DNA from: Legionellales bacterium
GTDB lineage: Bacteria > Pseudomonadota > Gammaproteobacteria > WLWR01
DNA length: 7,184 nucleotides
Direction of reading: 5' to 3'
Assembly: GCA_012103495.1 (NCBI GenBank)
Contig: WLWR01000086.1
Coordinates: forward strand, 1 to 7,184
In this document: positions 6,029 through 7,184 of the stretch, piece by piece
Layout of the letters: the number at the start of each line of letters is the position of its first letter
Position numbering within the stretch: the first letter of the stretch is position 1
Translations under genes and position numbers: made by a program
The notes under the pieces: model-generated
What the model was told of the DNA's origin: nothing
Databases searched by the model: none
Seen by the model: only the letters and a program-made list of their open reading frames with translations

Positions 6029-7128
6029 AAACGCATGGGCATAACGACATACAAACTTGCCTCATCCTCACACGCTTGGATCACCAACCCACTGTTGTCG
6101 CCCTGATTAAATCCTAGTCTGACATCATTCACCGAAATGGCTGCCAACGCATCCAGAAGATAATGAACGTTGAACCCCATATCAATATCTTCTCCAGGGT
6201 AATTCAATTCAATGGTTTCTTCTGCCATATCCTGTTGAGGGTTGGTGGCAATAATCGTCAACGCATGTTCACGAAATCGCAGTCGCACTCCTTTGTATTT
6301 TTCAGTTAACAACACGGCAACCCGTGACAAAACCTCTTTGAGAAAATCACGGCCAATCACCACTTCATTTTGACAATCCTCAGGAATAACTTTGTGATAA
6401 TTGGGATAGTGTCCCTCAATCAATTTTGCCACCAGTGTCACTTGCTCCGTCGCTACCTTAATAAGGTTTGACCGTAACGAAATCGTAATGGGATTTTCCA
6501 CATCACTTAACAAGCGCACCAATTCTTGACTGGCTTTGCGTGGCAAAATAATTTGTCCTGTCCATTCCACATTTTGTTGCCCACATTCACTCACGGCCAA
6601 TCGATGACCATCCGTAGCAACGGCCTTTAAATGACCTACGTTAAAATCCAGTAACAACCCATTCAACGTTTGACGCACATCGTCTTGGGCTATGGAAAAT
6701 TGCACCGCTTGCACCACTTGTAATAAGGGTGCAGGTTGCATGACAAACTCATGCTCATTGGGTTTATTTTCAATTCGTGGATATTCTTCCGCAGACAAGG
6801 ACGCTAAGCTAAATCGACTTTTCCCGCAACGAATCACAATTTTTTTATCCTGTACCAAAAAATCGACCATCGCACCCGCAGGCAAATTACGCACAATATC
6901 CAGTAACTTACGTGCCGACACCGTGGTTGTTCCCGTATCGGCAGGCTCGGCCAAGATCACACTCGCGGTGAGCTCAATATCCAAGTCCGTTGCGGTCAAC
7001 AACAGTTGATGTGAAAACACTTCCAAATGTACATTGGCTAAAATAGCCATCGTATGTTTGCGTTCAACTGCCCCCATCACCATTTGCAACGCTTTTAACA
7101 GTTGGTCTCGCTGTGAAACAAAATGCAC
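6025..7128 (-). CDS. dnaN: DNA polymerase III subunit beta (sliding clamp)
   Basis: This 367-residue protein is one residue longer than E. coli DnaN. It forms the dimeric ring that encircles DNA and holds polymerase III and other partners on the template. Three clamp-fold domains of about 120 residues each are recognisable. Family hallmarks are FSLASL near residue 106, ATDGHRLAV at about 171-179 (part of the partner-binding pocket), KLIEGHYPNY near 235-244, GVRLRF near 280, and the nearly invariant C-terminus YVVMPMRL, whose last residues line the pocket for clamp-binding motifs. The start is GTG at 7128, chosen because of the GGGGAGG ribosome site upstream; it gives an N-terminus (MHFVSQRDQLLKALQ) that aligns with E. 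coli MKFTVEREHLLKPLQ. The gene follows dnaA by 15 bases, and its TGA stop overlaps the recF start. No truncation or frameshift is seen. Identification is essentially certain. Confidence 0.98.
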   Translation of the reverse strand: MHFVSQRDQLLKALQMVMGAVERKHTMAILANVHLEVFSHQLLLTATDLDIELTASVILAEPADTGTTTVSARKLLDIVRNLPAGAMVDFLVQDKKIVIRCGKSRFSLASLSAEEYPRIENKPNEHEFVMQPAPLLQVVQAVQFSIAQDDVRQTLNGLLLDFNVGHLKAVATDGHRLAVSECGQQNVEWTGQIILPRKASQELVRLLSDVENPITISLRSNLIKVATEQVTLVAKLIEGHYPNYHKVIPEDCQNEVVIGRDFLKEVLSRVAVLLTEKYKGVRLRFREHALTIIATNPQQDMAEETIELNYPGEDIDMGFNVHYLLDALAAISVNDVRLGFNQGDNSGLVIQACEDEASLYVVMPMRL

Positions 7129-7134
7129 CGTACG

Positions 7135-7141
7135 CCTCCCC
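7135..7141 (-). promoter_or_regulatory. Ribosome binding site of dnaN, supports a GTG start
   Basis: The minus strand reads GGGGAGG, a strong Shine-Dalgarno, followed by a 6-base spacer (CGTACG) and GTG at 7128-7126. No ATG lies nearby that would give an equally good N-terminus, so the strong site settles the GTG start. It lies inside the 15-base gap after the dnaA stop, so the two genes are probably cotranscribed. Confidence 0.8.
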
Positions 7142-7143
7142 TT

Positions 7144-7184
7144 TTAAGTTGATAACAGTCGAAGTAAATTTTTGTAATCTTCAT
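7144..7184 (-). CDS. dnaA: DnaA, chromosomal replication initiator (C-terminal end only, partial)
   Basis: The minus strand enters the window inside an open frame that reads EDYKNLLRLLST and then TAA (7146-7144). This matches the typical end of DnaA, whose last residues after the DNA-binding domain IV run E-D-[YF]-x-N-L-L-R-x-L. Its position directly before dnaN is the classic dnaA-dnaN arrangement. Only 12 codons are visible, so nothing can be said about the ATPase or the DNA-binding domain. DnaA binds oriC and opens it for replication. The identification rests on the tail motif plus gene order and is fairly secure despite the short length. Confidence 0.85.
   Translation of the reverse strand, partial: EDYKNLLRLLST

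Noticed and set aside
7113..7123. GTGAAACA near the dnaN start as a parS half-site
   Set aside because: The other half has almost no match, so a ParB dimer site is not supported.
7129..7143. oriC between dnaA and dnaN
   Set aside because: The gap is only 15 bases and is filled by the dnaN ribosome site, so an origin there is impossible; it would have to lie elsewhere, probably upstream of dnaA.

Overview
The window is the chromosomal replication-origin gene cluster of a bacterium, read on the minus strand in the order dnaA (last 12 codons and stop only) - dnaN - recF - gyrB, followed by a full-length ABC exporter gene. GyrB, DnaN and RecF resemble the Escherichia coli proteins closely. GyrB has the gammaproteobacterial length of about 806 residues, with the extra segment in its C-terminal half, so the host is very probably a gammaproteobacterium. 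The moderately AT-leaning composition and the AT-rich spacers would fit a Legionellales-like lineage, but that finer placement is a weak inference.

Region by region (right to left, the direction of transcription): 7184-7144 is the C-terminal tail of DnaA. 7128-6025 is dnaN, with a GTG start behind a strong Shine-Dalgarno and only 15 bases after dnaA. 6028-4946 is recF, whose GTG start overlaps the dnaN stop (GTGA), implying translational coupling. 4945-4683 is a spacer with a stem-loop just after recF, three A-tracts and a probable extended -10 promoter for gyrB. 4682-2262 is gyrB, ending in tandem stop codons. 2261-1846 is a non-coding spacer rich in inverted repeats and a possible terminator. 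1845-40 is a 601-residue ABC transporter half-molecule (membrane domain plus ATPase). Nothing is visible in 1-39. All genes point the same way, as expected for leading-strand genes moving away from an oriC that would lie beyond dnaA, outside the window.

Functionally, dnaN (sliding clamp), recF (recombination mediator at stalled forks) and gyrB (ATPase subunit of DNA gyrase) serve replication. The ABC exporter is unrelated and its substrate is unknown.

The most interesting signal is a pair of identical 16-bp near-palindromes, TGTTCCATGTGGAACA, both inside recF (4971-4986 and 5595-5610). They differ at one central base from the parS centromere sequence known from Pseudomonas-type gammaproteobacteria. 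Both encode Phe-His-Met-Glu using TTC CAC, whereas every other Phe-His pair in the window uses TTT CAT. This suggests DNA-level selection for ParB binding and places a candidate chromosome-segregation centromere inside recF. The second point of interest is the structured gyrB-ABC spacer, which may be a degenerate dispersed repeat.
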